From Streptomyces sp. NBC_01233 (GTDB lineage Bacteria; Actinomycetota; Actinomycetes; Streptomycetales; Streptomycetaceae), in the NCBI RefSeq assembly GCF_035989305.1, contig NZ_CP108514.1, forward strand, positions 124,001-188,000: a stretch of DNA of 64,000 nucleotides. Direction: 5' to 3'. Of the stretch, positions 51,816 to 60,626 are shown in pieces. The stretch's first letter is position 1; every line of letters begins with the position of its first letter. Below the pieces are notes generated by a model, which saw only the letters and a program-made list of their open reading frames with translations, ran no database searches and was not told where the DNA came from. The translations under genes were made by a program, and so were the position numbers.

Positions 51816-52337
51816 TCAACTCCCGACGGCCTCGGTGATCTGCAGGGCGGCCTGGGCCGGCGTGAGGTGCGTGGTGTCGACTACCTCGGCCTCGCGGTGC
51901 AGCCAGGTGCGGGCCGCCTCGGCGTAGGGCTCGAGGTATTTGAGACGGAACGGGGAGGGGCCGAGAAGAGTGTCCCCCTCGATGCGCCCGCGGAGGGTGT
52001 CCTGGTCGGCGTGGAGGACGAAGTGTCGTACCGGGATGGCATGTTGGGCGAGGCCGGTGCTGATCTCGCGCCAGTACTGCTCGACCAGGACCGTCATGGG
52101 CATCACCAGGGTGCCGCCGGTGTAGTCGAGTACGCGGCGGGCGGTTTCGACGACGAGCGGCCGCCACGGCGGCCAGTGCTGGAAGTTGTCCGTCCCCGGC
52201 AGCCCCGGCGTGATGTCCATGAGTGTCTCGCCGACCTTCTCGGCATCGAACACCCGTGAATCCGGGATCAGTGGCTGCACGAGTGCGCTGGTCGTCGTCT
52301 TGCCTGCGCCGTGGGTGCCGTTGAGCCATACGATCAT
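51816..52337 (-). CDS. P-loop NTPase / nucleoside-kinase-like protein
   Basis: A 173-residue P-loop protein with Walker A GTHGAGKTTT at residue 7, an acidic DAEKVGETLMD segment and a lid-like GRIEGDTLLG. The size and fold suggest a small-molecule kinase of the AAA_18/AAA_33 kind, of the sort found near antibiotic-resistance genes. It is divergent from the LLM oxidoreductase with an 89-bp gap. Substrate unknown. Confidence 0.8.
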   Translation of the reverse strand: MIVWLNGTHGAGKTTTSALVQPLIPDSRVFDAEKVGETLMDITPGLPGTDNFQHWPPWRPLVVETARRVLDYTGGTLVMPMTVLVEQYWREISTGLAQHAIPVRHFVLHADQDTLRGRIEGDTLLGPSPFRLKYLEPYAEAARTWLHREAEVVDTTHLTPAQAALQITEAVGS

Positions 52338-52426
52338 GGGTCCCGATGCTAGCGCTGTGACGTCGCAGTGGCGGGAAAGCGATCATCGCCGCCCTCGCCC
52401 GCGCGCATGATCCCTATGCTGGCGGC

Positions 52427-53416
52427 ATGCTCGACATACCTCTTTCAGCACTGGAAGTCGCGATGGTCCAGACGGGCACGCGCGCCGTGGAGACCCTGCG
52501 GGACACCGCGGCCTTCGCGCAGGGGGTGGAACGGCTGGGCTACCACCGGATCTGGTACGCAGAACACCACCACTCCCCCGCGATCGGCGCGTTCCCGCCC
52601 GTGGTGCTGACGGCGCACGCTGCCGCTTCGACCTCGGTCATCCGGCCCGGGTCGGGCGGCGTGCTGGCCCCCAACCACGCGCCCATCACCGTGGCGGAGC
52701 AGTTCGGGACGCTGGCCGCCCTGCACGAGGACCGCATCGACCTGGGCATCGGCCGCGGTCCCGGCACCTTCGACGAGGCGACCGCACGGGCACTCCGCCG
52801 CGGAGCCGGGCCGGCGACCGATGCCCAATACCGCGACGACATCACGGCGATCCTGTCGTTCCTGGTCGACGAGGTCGCACTCGGCCCGCTGCCCGAGCCA
52901 TGGCTGCTGGTCTCCAGCCCCGCAGGAGCCGCCCTCGCCGCCGCCCTCGGCCTGCCCGTCGCGATCGCCCACCACATCCGGCCGGACAACACCCGTGCCG
53001 CACTGGAGTGTTACCGGACCCGGTTCACCCCCTCCCGCTGGTGCGAGCGGCCCCGGGTACTGCTGTGCGTCGAGGCGGTGTGCGCCGAGACCGAAGAGGA
53101 AGCCGCCTGGCGGGCAGGACCGATGAACGTCGTCAAAGCCGGGCTCCTCAAGGGACTGAGCCAGACCCCCTTCCCCACGCCCGAGCAGGCCGCCACCCAC
53201 CCCTTCACGGCCGAGGAGCGGCAGGCCCTGGCAGGATTCCGTGCGCAACAGGCCGTCGGGACGCCGGAGACCGTCGTGAACCGGCTGGCGCAACTGGCCG
53301 GTGAGACCGGAGCGGACGAACTGATGCTGACCACACCCGTCTACGCCTTCCGCGACCGCCTCGGCTCCTACGAGCTCATCAGGAAGTACTCCGGATCCGC
53401 CGCGACCGCGCCCTAG
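52427..53416 (+). CDS. LLM-class flavin-dependent oxidoreductase, MsnO8-type
   Basis: A 329-residue luciferase-like protein: start LDIPLSALEVAMVQTGTRAV, then RLGYHRIWYAEHHHSPAIG, TSVIRPGSGGVLAPNHAPIT, RIDLGIGRGPGT and a C-terminal TGADELMLTTPVYAFRDRL. It matches the MsnO8-like group that uses FMN or F420. Complete. Some members act in antibiotic tailoring; here it lies alone among accessory genes. Confidence 0.88.
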   Translation: MLDIPLSALEVAMVQTGTRAVETLRDTAAFAQGVERLGYHRIWYAEHHHSPAIGAFPPVVLTAHAAASTSVIRPGSGGVLAPNHAPITVAEQFGTLAALHEDRIDLGIGRGPGTFDEATARALRRGAGPATDAQYRDDITAILSFLVDEVALGPLPEPWLLVSSPAGAALAAALGLPVAIAHHIRPDNTRAALECYRTRFTPSRWCERPRVLLCVEAVCAETEEEAAWRAGPMNVVKAGLLKGLSQTPFPTPEQAATHPFTAEERQALAGFRAQQAVGTPETVVNRLAQLAGETGADELMLTTPVYAFRDRLGSYELIRKYSGSAATAP

Positions 53417-53449
53417 GAACACCGCCGGGACGGTGCCCGCGCCCCCCGT

Positions 53450-54663
53450 TCAGGGCTTGTGTGCGGCGGGGGCGGGCTTGGTGATCAGCGTGATGGGGCG
53501 GGATGCGGGCCCGGCGACGAACACCGTTGCCGCCCGGGGGTCCTGGGGAGTCAGGTCGTGGCGGAACGCGTCCGCTTCATTCTGCAGGCCATGGCCATGA
53601 GTCGCCGCCACCGTCACCCGGCCGACCATGCGCTCGCGCAGCACGGTTTTCAGCCCGGCGCTGCCGAACGGCAGGACCTCCGTGACCTCGTACGCGGCTG
53701 CGAAGGGGGTGGGCCGCAGTGCGTCGGAGGTCAGGAGCGTGCCGTCCTCGTCCAAAAGGCCCGCGGCGAGGTCCTCGGAGAGCTCGGCGAGCAGCCGCGC
53801 GTGGGCGACGGCGGGGTCCGGTGCGTAGAGGTAGCGGCCGGCCGGCCGCACAGCCGGATGCGGCAGGCCGCGTCCGGTGAGGGACTCACCGGCGGGCAGC
53901 AGCGTGGCTTGCGCACCGTGGTGGGCTGAGGGGTACGCAGTCCGTCCAGGCCGAACCACAGGACCGCCTCCTGGATGTGGCCGTCGTAGGAGATCCACTC
54001 GGCCTCGTGGGCCCGGCCGAGGTCGGGCACGGCCTGGTCGGGAACACCCGGTGTCAGCCTGATCCAGCCCGCCCCGGTCGTGTGCAGCCGCTCCAGTGCC
54101 CGGGACAGCGGCGGGTCGTACCGCTCGGGGTCGTGGCCCCCGTCCGGGCCGGCGTGCCGCATCAGGTCGATGAAGACGGCCTCGCCCTGGCAGTCGAACG
54201 TGGTGACGTCCGCACAGGTCAGGCCGAGCATCGGCTCGTCCATCCCCTTCCGGTTCGCCGCGGCGATCTCGACGGTCAGCCGGTCCCCGTCGACCGCGCT
54301 CGTGGCGTGCGACCAGCCCAGTACGTGGGCGTCGGCACCGCTGCCGAGACCCATCGCGTCGATCATCACGACGCCGATCTCGTCCAGGACGCGGTCCAGT
54401 TTGTAGTCGGACACGGCCAGGTGGGACGACAGCTCCACGGTGTCCGGGGTGAAGTACAGGCGCGGCGCGTGCCTGCCGAACTTCGCCGCGGCCTGCCGTC
54501 GCAGCCGCGCCTGTTCCCGGGCCGCCGCCACCAGCTCGGCAGGATGGGCCCGGCACAGGGCGGCCACCGTCACGGGTTCCTCGGCTGGGCCGGTGGCCTG
54601 GAGGACGGCGAGCAGGCTCTGCCCCTCGTCCGTCAGCAGGGCCCGGAACGTGTCGGGATCCAT
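53450..54663 (-). pseudogene. THUMP-like class I SAM methyltransferase, single-base frameshift
   Basis: The N-terminal part (ATG 54663, MDPDTFRALLTDEGQSLLAV, then KFGRHAPRLYFTPDTVEL) is in one frame until about 53910; the C-terminal part (ATLLPAGESLTGRG, AGRYLYAPDPAVAHARLL, LRPTPFAAAYEVTEVLPFG) is in another. One missing base in the codons after TTVRK restores the family reading (K-A-T-L-L-P). The SAM-binding core is also unusual: the Gly-rich motif is poorly conserved. A sequencing error is the simple alternative. Housekeeping gene of many streptomycetes. Confidence 0.85.
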
Positions 54664-54720
54664 CCGGTCATTCAAGCAGGGGCATGCCCGCCCCCAGGAG
54701 GGCAGCCCCTGCCGCGGCGG

Positions 54721-54797
54721 CGGGCGGCAGGCGGCGGGCGGCGGGCGGCGGGCGGCGGGCGGCAGGCAGCAGGCAGCAGGCAGCAGGCAGCAGGCAG
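54721..54797. repeat. 7-bp tandem repeat, eleven copies
   Basis: Six CGGGCGG-type units followed by five identical CAGGCAG units, contiguous, in the 152-bp gap between the frameshifted methyltransferase and the winged-helix gene. Confidence 0.93.
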
Positions 54798-54815
54798 CAG
54801 GCGCGGGATAGCCGG

Positions 54816-55967
54816 TCAGAGCATGCGAACGTCTGCGTCGGGGAGTTTGGCCCACCAGTGGTGGTAGCGGCTGTAGACGGCCGTCTCGCGGTCGTCGAGG
54901 AGGGCCGTCAGGGAGTGGGCTTCCGCGGCGAGCCCGTCCCAGGTGGCGGCTGACAGGGGGTGGAAGGCCGTGGCCTCGATGCCGCCCTGCAGCGGGCGCC
55001 ACACGCCGGCGACGTGACCGTCCACCAGCAGGGTGGGCAGTACGTCGCCGTTGCGGCGGATCACCAGGGGGCGGTAGGCCGGGGGTATCACGCGGCTGCG
55101 GTCGGCGTAGGCCAGCAGGATGCTGTCCCACATGGCCATGAGCCGGGGAGGGGCGGGGGTTTCGGCGGGCGGCCGCAGGGCGCCCGGGAGGTCGAACAGG
55201 GGACCGCCGTCCGGTCCCTGGAGCTGCTCGACCACCGCGTCCAGGGCGCGGAGTGCCGCGCGGACGTGCGCCCGCTTCACCAGGGCGAACTGCGCCACGT
55301 CCGCGACCGATGCGGGTCCGAATCCCGCCAGATAGCGCAGGATCAGGGCCTGCAGCGCTTCGGACTCCCCCGCCCGGTCCGCGGGAACGGGCAGGGAAAC
55401 GGGCACGGGTCCGGTTTCGGCCGCGATGAAGGACGGGCGGAGGCCGAAGGACCACGGCGCATCCGTCGGGGCGTGGTGCAGGGGCGCGTATGCCTTCAGC
55501 CCCCACCACGCCCCGTCCCTCTGCTCGGCGCCGAGCCGCTCCCCGGTCCATGCCTGCATCTCGGCCGAGGTCCGCCTCCGGCGGGCGAAGGCCAACAGGT
55601 CCGGCAGCAGTTCTCCGGCGTCGGCGGGGGTCAGCCCGGCGACGGCGAAGCGGGCGCCGAGGCGGGAGGCGTACAGCGTGGGCTCCATCGCCGTGCGGAA
55701 GACCGGGTAGTCCCCGGCGTGCACGGCGTGCAGGGTGATCCGCATCAGGGTCGCCTTGACCACCGACCGCTCGGTGAAGGCGGCGTCGAGTTCGGCCGGA
55801 GCGAAACCGGCGAGCCGGTTCCACAGGGCGAGGTACGGCGAGGCCGGGTGCTGTGACTGGAGGGCGACCACGCGCCGCACCCCTTCGGGTACGGCCAACG
55901 GCTCGCGGTTCAGCAGCAACTGGCGGCCCAGGGTTGCCCGGTTGAGTTCACGCGCGGTGATCGTCAC
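54816..55967 (-). CDS. Winged-helix DNA-binding-domain protein (HTH_42)
   Basis: A 383-residue protein of the HTH_42/YcaQ-like family: start ITARELNRATLGRQLLL, RRVVALQSQHPASPYLALWNRL, then FGPASVADVAQFALVKRAHV and the late HPLSAATWDGLAAEAHSL. Some members, such as AlkX/YcaQ, are DNA glycosylases for crosslinks, and cluster copies confer self-resistance to DNA-damaging products. GTG 55967 gives the family start. Whether it repairs DNA or only binds it cannot be read here. Confidence 0.85.
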   Translation of the reverse strand: MTITARELNRATLGRQLLLNREPLAVPEGVRRVVALQSQHPASPYLALWNRLAGFAPAELDAAFTERSVVKATLMRITLHAVHAGDYPVFRTAMEPTLYASRLGARFAVAGLTPADAGELLPDLLAFARRRRTSAEMQAWTGERLGAEQRDGAWWGLKAYAPLHHAPTDAPWSFGLRPSFIAAETGPVPVSLPVPADRAGESEALQALILRYLAGFGPASVADVAQFALVKRAHVRAALRALDAVVEQLQGPDGGPLFDLPGALRPPAETPAPPRLMAMWDSILLAYADRSRVIPPAYRPLVIRRNGDVLPTLLVDGHVAGVWRPLQGGIEATAFHPLSAATWDGLAAEAHSLTALLDDRETAVYSRYHHWWAKLPDADVRML

Positions 55968-56228
55968 AGTGCAGGATTGTGCCCTGTGCCGTTCCCCCGC
56001 CGCCGCCCGGCCCCCGGTCTCCTGGTCGATGACGGCGGTGACTTCGCCCTCGACCGGAAGGCCGAGCGACGGGCACCGGTCTACGGGCGGCGGGGCCCTC
56101 GGTGGCCTCGGTGGCCTCGGTGGCCTCGGCCGGACTGCGGGGCGTGACGGGTCGTTCCACAATGGGACCAGGGCATGCGTGGGGGCATCGGCGGTGTCCC
56201 GGCGGTGTCGGCTGAGAGGAACGCCCTC

Positions 56229-57665
56229 ATGCGCGCTGAGTCCTCGGCGGCCGCACGGAAGACGGGGGCCTTCGTTGCCGTCGCCGTCGCGCTGTTCTGC
56301 ATCCAGCTCGACTTCTTCGCCCTCAACCTCGCCCTTCCCGGTATCGCGGCGGAGCTCGGCGTCACGGTTTCGGCCGCGCAGTGGACCCTGTCCGCGTACA
56401 TGCTCGCCATCGGCTGCTTCTTCATCATCGGCGGCCGGGTGGGGGACGTCTTCGGACGGCGGGGCACCCTGCTGGCCGGGACCGCCCTGTTCACGGCCGG
56501 TTCCGTGGGCTGCGCGCTGGCTCCCGGCCTGGGCTGGCTGGTGGCGGCCCGGATCGCGCAGGGGGTGGGCGCGGCGTTCGTCTTCCCGGTGTCGGTGTCC
56601 GTGATCACCAACACGTTTCCCGAGGAGAGCCGCGCCAGGGCCCTGGGAGCCGTGTTCGGCATCGCCAACATCGGGACCGCGCTCGGGCCCTTCGTGGGCG
56701 GCGGGTTCACCGAGGGGCCGGGCTGGCGGTGGATCTTCTGGCTGATGGCGCCGCTGAGTCTGCTCTCGCTGCTCGTCGCTCTCGCGTACGTGCCGGATTC
56801 GCGCGACACGTCGGCGCCGCGCGAGCTGGATCTCCTGGGCTGCGCGCTGGTCGTGTGCGCGCTGGCCGCCCTCACCCTGGCCGTGGAGCGCGGGGACGCC
56901 TGGGGCTGGGCGAGTGCCCGTACCCTCGGCTTCTTCGCGGTGGCGGTGGTGGCCGGCGCGCTGTTCGTGGTGCGCGAGCGGCTGGCCCGGCATCCGCTGA
57001 TCGATCTGCGGCTGTTCCGTAACGTCCCGTACGTCCTGGTGACCGGGATGGGCTCGCTCTCGAACATGGGCTACGGCGTCACCGTCTTCCTCGCCACGCT
57101 CTACCTCCAGGGCGTACGCGGGCTCTCACCGCTCCTGGCCGGGACGGTGTTCCTGGCCCCGGCCCTGCTGGTGGCCCTCAGCGGGCCGCTCGGGGCGCGA
57201 CTGGCCCGGCACATGCGGCCGACTGCGGTGATGGCGCTCGCCGGGGCCGTCGCGGGCACGGGGATGTACGCACTGGCCCAGGTCAGCGCCTGGTGGCTGT
57301 ACGTGCCGGTGTTCGCGTGGTGCGGCCTGGGTCTGGGGCTGGGCTGGACCTTCTCCAGCGTGGCCACGCAGCAGGTCGTCGCGCCGGCCAGGGCCGGGGA
57401 GGCATCGGGTGTTCTGCTGACGTTCCTGGTCACGCTGGGTGCGATCGCCCTGGCCGGCACGGCGGCGGCGATCTCGGCGATGACTCCGGAGCGGCCGCCC
57501 GAGGAGGCCTACGACGCGATCCTGCGGCTGGGCGGGGTGGTCATCCTCGCGACGGCGGTGGTCGTCATGGCCGTACGCCACCGGCTCGTGCTGCTCGGCA
57601 GGATCGCGCCGCTGTCGATGCGGACCCGCGATGGTGCCGGGCGGGAACCGGGCCGGCGGCTCTGA
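56229..57665 (+). CDS. MFS drug exporter, DHA2 family (14 helices)
   Basis: A 478-residue multidrug exporter of the EmrB/QacA type. Motif C-like and A-like loops: FALNLALPGIAAELG, GGRVGDVFGRRGTLLAG, and GTALGPFVGGGFTEGPGWRW. Fourteen hydrophobic segments can be counted. ATG 56229 follows GAGAGGA; an earlier ATG (56175) is possible but lacks a good site. Likely exports an amphiphilic compound with proton influx. It is not close to the core operons, so its link to the cluster is open. Confidence 0.88.
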   Translation: MRAESSAAARKTGAFVAVAVALFCIQLDFFALNLALPGIAAELGVTVSAAQWTLSAYMLAIGCFFIIGGRVGDVFGRRGTLLAGTALFTAGSVGCALAPGLGWLVAARIAQGVGAAFVFPVSVSVITNTFPEESRARALGAVFGIANIGTALGPFVGGGFTEGPGWRWIFWLMAPLSLLSLLVALAYVPDSRDTSAPRELDLLGCALVVCALAALTLAVERGDAWGWASARTLGFFAVAVVAGALFVVRERLARHPLIDLRLFRNVPYVLVTGMGSLSNMGYGVTVFLATLYLQGVRGLSPLLAGTVFLAPALLVALSGPLGARLARHMRPTAVMALAGAVAGTGMYALAQVSAWWLYVPVFAWCGLGLGLGWTFSSVATQQVVAPARAGEASGVLLTFLVTLGAIALAGTAAAISAMTPERPPEEAYDAILRLGGVVILATAVVVMAVRHRLVLLGRIAPLSMRTRDGAGREPGRRL

Positions 57666-57755
57666 CCCCCGCCGGACGTCGACCCCGCCGCAGGGTCGGT
57701 CGACCCCGGCGGCCGGCGGTGTCCAAGGCCGCGCCGGGCGGCCGCAGGCCGCGCC

Positions 57756-58451
57756 TCAGGAGGTGCGGCGCCGGAGCATCGACGTCAGGCGGACGGCGAA
57801 GTGGATCGCGGCCGCTGCCGCGACGATGTCCAGGACGTCGGCCGCCATCAGCAGCACCGTGGCGTCCCGCATGTCCGGAATCGCCTCGGCGCGGCCGTAC
57901 GTCCACACGGTGTACTGGCTGAACGCCCCCGAGGCGGTGAACAGCCCCCACCACAGGCCCACCGGCCAGAACGCCGCCTTGCCCGGCTCTCCCGGGGCCG
58001 GAGCCGGATCCGGGGCCGGTACGCAGACCCCCCACATGTCCAGGGCGATCCGGAACGGCCGCCAGAGGTTGACCACCGGGAACAGCCAGGCTCCGATCGC
58101 CCAGCCGGTCCCGATGCCCAGGCGGTCCGGCGCGAGCGCCACCGCACTGCGGTACATCCGGTGGAACCAGGCGATGAACACGATGCCGCAGACGATGACG
58201 GCCGACTGCTGGAACATCCAGGCGCGCCGGTACAGGGTGTCGGCGGCGTCCCAGTCCTCCATGGAGGCATGCGCGAAGCCGCCCTCCCAGTCGAGCAGGT
58301 AGTAGGCCCGCGTCCCGGCGTACAGCGAGAACAGGTCGGTCAGGATGACCGCGGCCAGCAGCACCACCACGGCGGCAGACAGGAGCCGCGGCGCCTGCGG
58401 TGTCCGGGCCGGCAGGGACGGGCGTGGCTTCAACCCGCTGGTTGCGGACAT
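57756..58451 (-). CDS. DUF4328 membrane protein
   Basis: A 231-residue membrane protein. Segments: LLSAAVVVLLAAVILTDLFSLYAG, SAVIVCGIVFIAWFHRMYRSA, WAIGAWLFPVVNLWRPFRIA, PVGLWWGLFTASGAFSQYTVW and VLLMAADVLDIVAAAAAIHFA. The W-F-x-x-x-Y-R-S-A and W-x-F-P-V-V-N-L-W-R-P motifs define DUF4328. ATG 58451 was chosen because the upstream frame is short and non-homologous. Function unknown. The 308 bp between it and the next gene (58452-58759) show no signal. Confidence 0.82.
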   Translation of the reverse strand: MSATSGLKPRPSLPARTPQAPRLLSAAVVVLLAAVILTDLFSLYAGTRAYYLLDWEGGFAHASMEDWDAADTLYRRAWMFQQSAVIVCGIVFIAWFHRMYRSAVALAPDRLGIGTGWAIGAWLFPVVNLWRPFRIALDMWGVCVPAPDPAPAPGEPGKAAFWPVGLWWGLFTASGAFSQYTVWTYGRAEAIPDMRDATVLLMAADVLDIVAAAAAIHFAVRLTSMLRRRTS

Positions 58452-58759
58452 GACGAGGGACCCCCCACGGGTACGGAGTTGCGATACACCGCTCACCGTA
58501 GCGGGAGCGTCGGGGGACCATACGCCCTCCAGAGCCGCTGCGTCCATCGCGTATCCGCAGGTCGGAGGCGGCACGGACGGTTCGGCGGGGTGTCGTCCGG
58601 GACCGTGTCACGCCCCGGGCCGGGGGCTCCCCGCCCGGCGGTCGCCATGTGTCAAGACACGAATATGCGAGACATGACGCGAGGGCTTTCGATCACGCCT
58701 ACTGAAATCTCCTGCCTCGCCCGGAGCGTGTGAGGCCCGCCGGAGCGAGGAGACGATGG

Positions 58760-60064
58760 GTGATGAATTCCGAATGCCGTGCACAGCAAAGTGCAGATCA
58801 GCCTCGCGTCGGGCCGCGCGCATCGACCTTCGGGGAAGTGGAGCGGTGGGCGGCCGCCGGGCATGTGGACGGTGATCTGGACGGGATTCACCTGGCCCGG
58901 GCGATCACGGAGGAGGTGAGGCGGGCCGGGAAGCATTTTCTGCCGCAGCCGTTCCTGATTCAGCTGAGCGAGATCCGGCGCCGGCACGCCACGGCTCGCC
59001 GGCCCTTTCTTCAGGCTTTTCTCGACTGCCTGCTCGACAAGCACGAGGACCGTTACTGGAACCGGACGTATCTTTCCCTGCCGCTGCTGGAGCTCATTGC
59101 GGACGAGCCGGGGCACGCTCCGGGGCCGAACCGGCTGGCCACCTGGCTGATATCCGACGTGGCGCGTTTCGAGATGCAGACCGCGGCCGCGCCGAAGGAA
59201 CCGGCGGACGCCGACCGGGACCGGCCCGGGGCGGCGACCTTGCGCAAGCGGCTGCGTCACGCCCTGCGGTTCGTGGCGCACGACCACGACGGGCCGGGCG
59301 TCGACGGGCTGAACCTCGAGGACCTGACCCCGCAGATGGCCGGCCTGCTTCCCCGGCCCGCCGCGACGGATGCGGGGCGCTGGTTCGACGTGACGGTGCA
59401 GCCCGTGTACGTACTGCACGACGAGTACTTCTTCATGCGGGCCCTGCAGGCCCACGAGATGGTGTTCACGGCGATCGCGCAGGACATGCGGGCGGCGATC
59501 GCGGCGTTGCGCGACGGCTGCCTGGAACCGGCGGCCACGTGTGTGGACCGGGCGGCCGCCTCGTTCGAGCGGGCCTCGGTGCTGTTCCGGCTGGTCGCGA
59601 CGATGCGGCCGGAGCACTTCTCCGGGTTCCGGGAGTTCACTCAGGGCGCGAGTGCCGTTCAGTCCGAGCAGTACAAGCGGTTCGAGATCCTGTGCGGCCT
59701 TCCGCCCGCCGAGCGTCTGGGGTCGGCCGCGTTCACGAGTGTTCCGGGCGTACGGGCCGAGGCGCACGACGCGAGCCACGACACGGTGACGCGCGCGTAT
59801 CTCGATCTCCGCCGCAGGGCCCGTTTCAGCTGGACGGACTGGAACCTCTTCCACACCGCGCAGGGCCGGCTCGAGCAGCGGCACCAGCAGTGGAAGGCCA
59901 CGCACCGCAGCCTCGCCGCGCGGATGCTCGGCAGTGCGCGCGGGTCGGGTGACACCGAGGGTGTGCCCTGCCTGACGCAGTGTCTGGACAACCGGCTCCT
60001 CGGGCAGTTGGGCGGGCAGCGCGACCCGCGGTGCGGGCAGGACGGCTCCGGTACGGGCGACTGA
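58760..60064 (+). CDS. Tryptophan 2,3-dioxygenase-like haem protein
   Basis: A 434-residue helical protein of the TDO superfamily. The family signatures are PVYVLHDEYFFMRALQAHEMVF, RPEHFSGFREFTQGASAVQSEQYKRFEI in register, and HQQWKATHRSLAARMLGS with the presumed haem His (about 382). The loop that reads GTGGS-x-G in true TDO is GSGDTEG here, so the substrate-binding Thr is shifted. Relatives in clusters, such as MarE and PrnB, do oxygenation reactions on tryptophan or indole. Start GTG 58760 or ATG 58763, after AGGAG. It is the first of three linked genes. Confidence 0.82.
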   Translation: MMNSECRAQQSADQPRVGPRASTFGEVERWAAAGHVDGDLDGIHLARAITEEVRRAGKHFLPQPFLIQLSEIRRRHATARRPFLQAFLDCLLDKHEDRYWNRTYLSLPLLELIADEPGHAPGPNRLATWLISDVARFEMQTAAAPKEPADADRDRPGAATLRKRLRHALRFVAHDHDGPGVDGLNLEDLTPQMAGLLPRPAATDAGRWFDVTVQPVYVLHDEYFFMRALQAHEMVFTAIAQDMRAAIAALRDGCLEPAATCVDRAAASFERASVLFRLVATMRPEHFSGFREFTQGASAVQSEQYKRFEILCGLPPAERLGSAAFTSVPGVRAEAHDASHDTVTRAYLDLRRRARFSWTDWNLFHTAQGRLEQRHQQWKATHRSLAARMLGSARGSGDTEGVPCLTQCLDNRLLGQLGGQRDPRCGQDGSGTGD

Positions 60065-60583
60065 CCGCGCGGGCGGGCGGCCCCTCCGGCCCACCGCCAC
60101 CACCCGGACAAGGACCTGCACATCACTTGCTTCGACCTGCCGGAGAAGGAGAGTGCGGCCCTGGCCACCTTCAAGGAGGCCGGCCTTGAGGAGCGCTGTG
60201 CGTTCATCGGCGGTGACACGTTCGCCGCGATTCCCGCCGGGTTCGACGTCATCACGATCAAGCACTTCCCGGACATGTGGGACCGGCAGAACGCGGTACG
60301 GATCCTGCGCAACGCCTGCAAGGCGCTGCCGGCCGGCGGCATCCTGTACGCGATGCACCTGGTGTATCCCGTACAGGGCGGGGGTGGGGTGGAGGAATTC
60401 TTCCCGGCGTACTTCCTGGGCTGCACCATGGCGCAGGGCGGTCCGCAGAAGACGGCCGCCTACGTCGCGTGGATCGAGGAGGCCGGGTTCACCGTGGCGT
60501 CGGTGACCGAGCAGGACATCACCGCCTTCCCCGCCGACACGATTCCCGCGCACAGCGTGATCTGCGCCTCCAAGCCCGCCTGA
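60065..60583 (+). pseudogene. O-methyltransferase C-terminal remnant
   Basis: About 160 residues match the C-terminal half of a plant-caffeate/hydroxyneurosporene-type O-methyltransferase: HHPDKDLHITCFDLPEKESA (motif II), FDVITIKHFPDMWDRQNAV and ILRNACKALPAGGILYAMH. The N-terminal dimerisation domain and the SAM motif I are absent: directly upstream, in frame, is the stop of the TDO-like gene. The break falls just before the HHPD segment. So it is a deletion remnant and probably inactive. Confidence 0.85.
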
Positions 60584-60626
60584 TGTCCTGTGACCCCGTC
60601 CCCGCCAGCCTGCTGAGGTGACTTCC

